A stretch of 6,883 nucleotides of DNA, from positions 868 to 7,750 of the forward strand of contig JAFNGD010000291.1 in NCBI GenBank assembly GCA_017885365.1. The letters are read 5' to 3'. The position numbers and the translations under genes were made by a program. The notes under the pieces were generated by a model, which was not told the origin of the DNA, made no database searches, and was given only the letters and a program-made list of their open reading frames with translations. This DNA comes from Nitrospirota bacterium (GTDB lineage: Bacteria > Nitrospirota > UBA9217). Shown here piece after piece: positions 6,629 through 6,883 of this stretch; the first letter of the stretch is position 1; every line of letters starts with the position of its first letter.

Positions 6629-6677
6629 CTTCGCCTCCGGCCCGTGGACAGGTCACCCTGGACCTATCACATCGAAT
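6629..6677 (+). pseudogene. Fragment copy of the methyltransferase 3' end
   Basis: Bases 6640-6677 match 5881-5918 at 35 of 38 positions, including 18 identical bases from GGACCTATCA onward. Translated in the gene's frame, it reads RPVDRSPWTYHIES against QPVDMFPWTYHIEC of the intact protein. Upstream, LRL aligns with FRL if three codons (nine bases) are missing. Likeness stops at about 6629 on the left, and on the right it passes straight into the 111-base repeat. It has no start or body, so it is a remnant. It lies beyond vapBC, 759 bases from the original. Confidence 0.75.
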
Positions 6678-6883
6678 CCAGGAGCGAGCGCATTCCCCGT
6701 AGTTTGCTGCGGGGCTAGCGAGCGATTAGAATAACAATAATTCCTTGAGGATCGAAGCTCCATGCCTTTTGCTGTAGGGAGCTTAAATCCAGGGGCGAGC
6801 GCATTCCCCGCAGCTTGCTGAGGGGCTAGCGAGCGATTAGAATAACGATAATTCCTTGAGGATCGAAGCTCCATGCCTTTTGC
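6675..6883. repeat. Tandem 111-base repeat with two hairpins (1.9 copies, cut by window end)
   Basis: Unit one spans 6675-6785 and unit two starts at 6786; the visible 98 bases of unit two match unit one at 93 positions. Each unit has a GC hairpin (CCCCGTAG-TTTG-CTGCGGGG in unit one), flanked by direct repeats AGCGAGCG (6683-6690 and 6717-6724), then an AT-rich spacer, then a second inverted pair (AAGCTCC and GGAGCTT, 15-base interval or so). The first half recurs at 4341-4395 and the second at 4615-4663. The unit continues past the window edge. No gene is seen here: a minus-strand open frame of 73 codons merely translates the 111-base period as a 37-residue repeat. Confidence 0.9.

Noticed and set aside
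6653..6874. A 73-codon minus-strand open frame with a perfect-looking 37-residue repeat.
   Set aside because: It arises because the 111-base repeat period is divisible by three. It has no ribosome binding site, the repeat's hairpins explain the conservation better, and the frame is made only of repeat DNA.
6675..6883. The evenly spaced repeats as a CRISPR array.
   Set aside because: The units are 111 bases, conserved along their full length with no variable spacers, and no cas gene is present.

Overview
The window is GC-rich, mostly coding, and reads like the chromosome of a Gram-negative bacterium of the Nitrospirota / Desulfobacterota ('deltaproteobacterial') kind. The hints are a soluble multi-GAF histidine kinase next to a stand-alone receiver protein, dense small inverted repeats between genes, and a vapBC module. 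This placement is inference; no rRNA or other marker gene is present.

Layout: (1) 18-1460 +, glycogen synthase glgA, possibly translated in coupling with a gene ending at its start codon. (2) 1461-1542, a CAGGAG/CTCCTG inverted repeat. (3) 1543-3924 +, a soluble sensor histidine kinase with three GAF domains. (4) 3988-4341 +, a single-domain response regulator with its own promoter (extended -10) and a strong ribosome binding site. (5) 4342-4609, a gene-free stretch with a 55-base repeat core and an unrelated GCAAAG-type inverted repeat. (6) 4610-5947 +, a TrmA/RlmD-family RNA m5U methyltransferase that has lost two of the four expected iron-sulphur cysteines. (7) 5958-6534 -, a convergent vapBC toxin-antitoxin operon with a near-consensus promoter and spaced operator half-sites. 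(8) 6535-6883, gene-free: the vapBC control region, a short copy of the methyltransferase 3' end, and two tandem copies (period 111 bases, the second cut by the window edge) of the repeat whose core also lies at 4341-4395.

How the genes work together: GlgA makes glycogen. The kinase and receiver are probably a phosphotransfer pair sensing a soluble or metabolic signal, but the receiver can be transcribed separately. The methyltransferase modifies RNA. vapBC is an autonomous accessory module.

The most unusual part is the right half. The two halves of the 111-base repeat are found apart upstream of the methyltransferase, one beginning at the last base of the response-regulator stop codon and the other overlapping the methyltransferase start codon. 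A degenerate copy of the methyltransferase 3' end lies beyond vapBC, directly joined to the intact repeats. This suggests repeat spread or duplication around this gene, with vapBC between the two copies of its 3' end.
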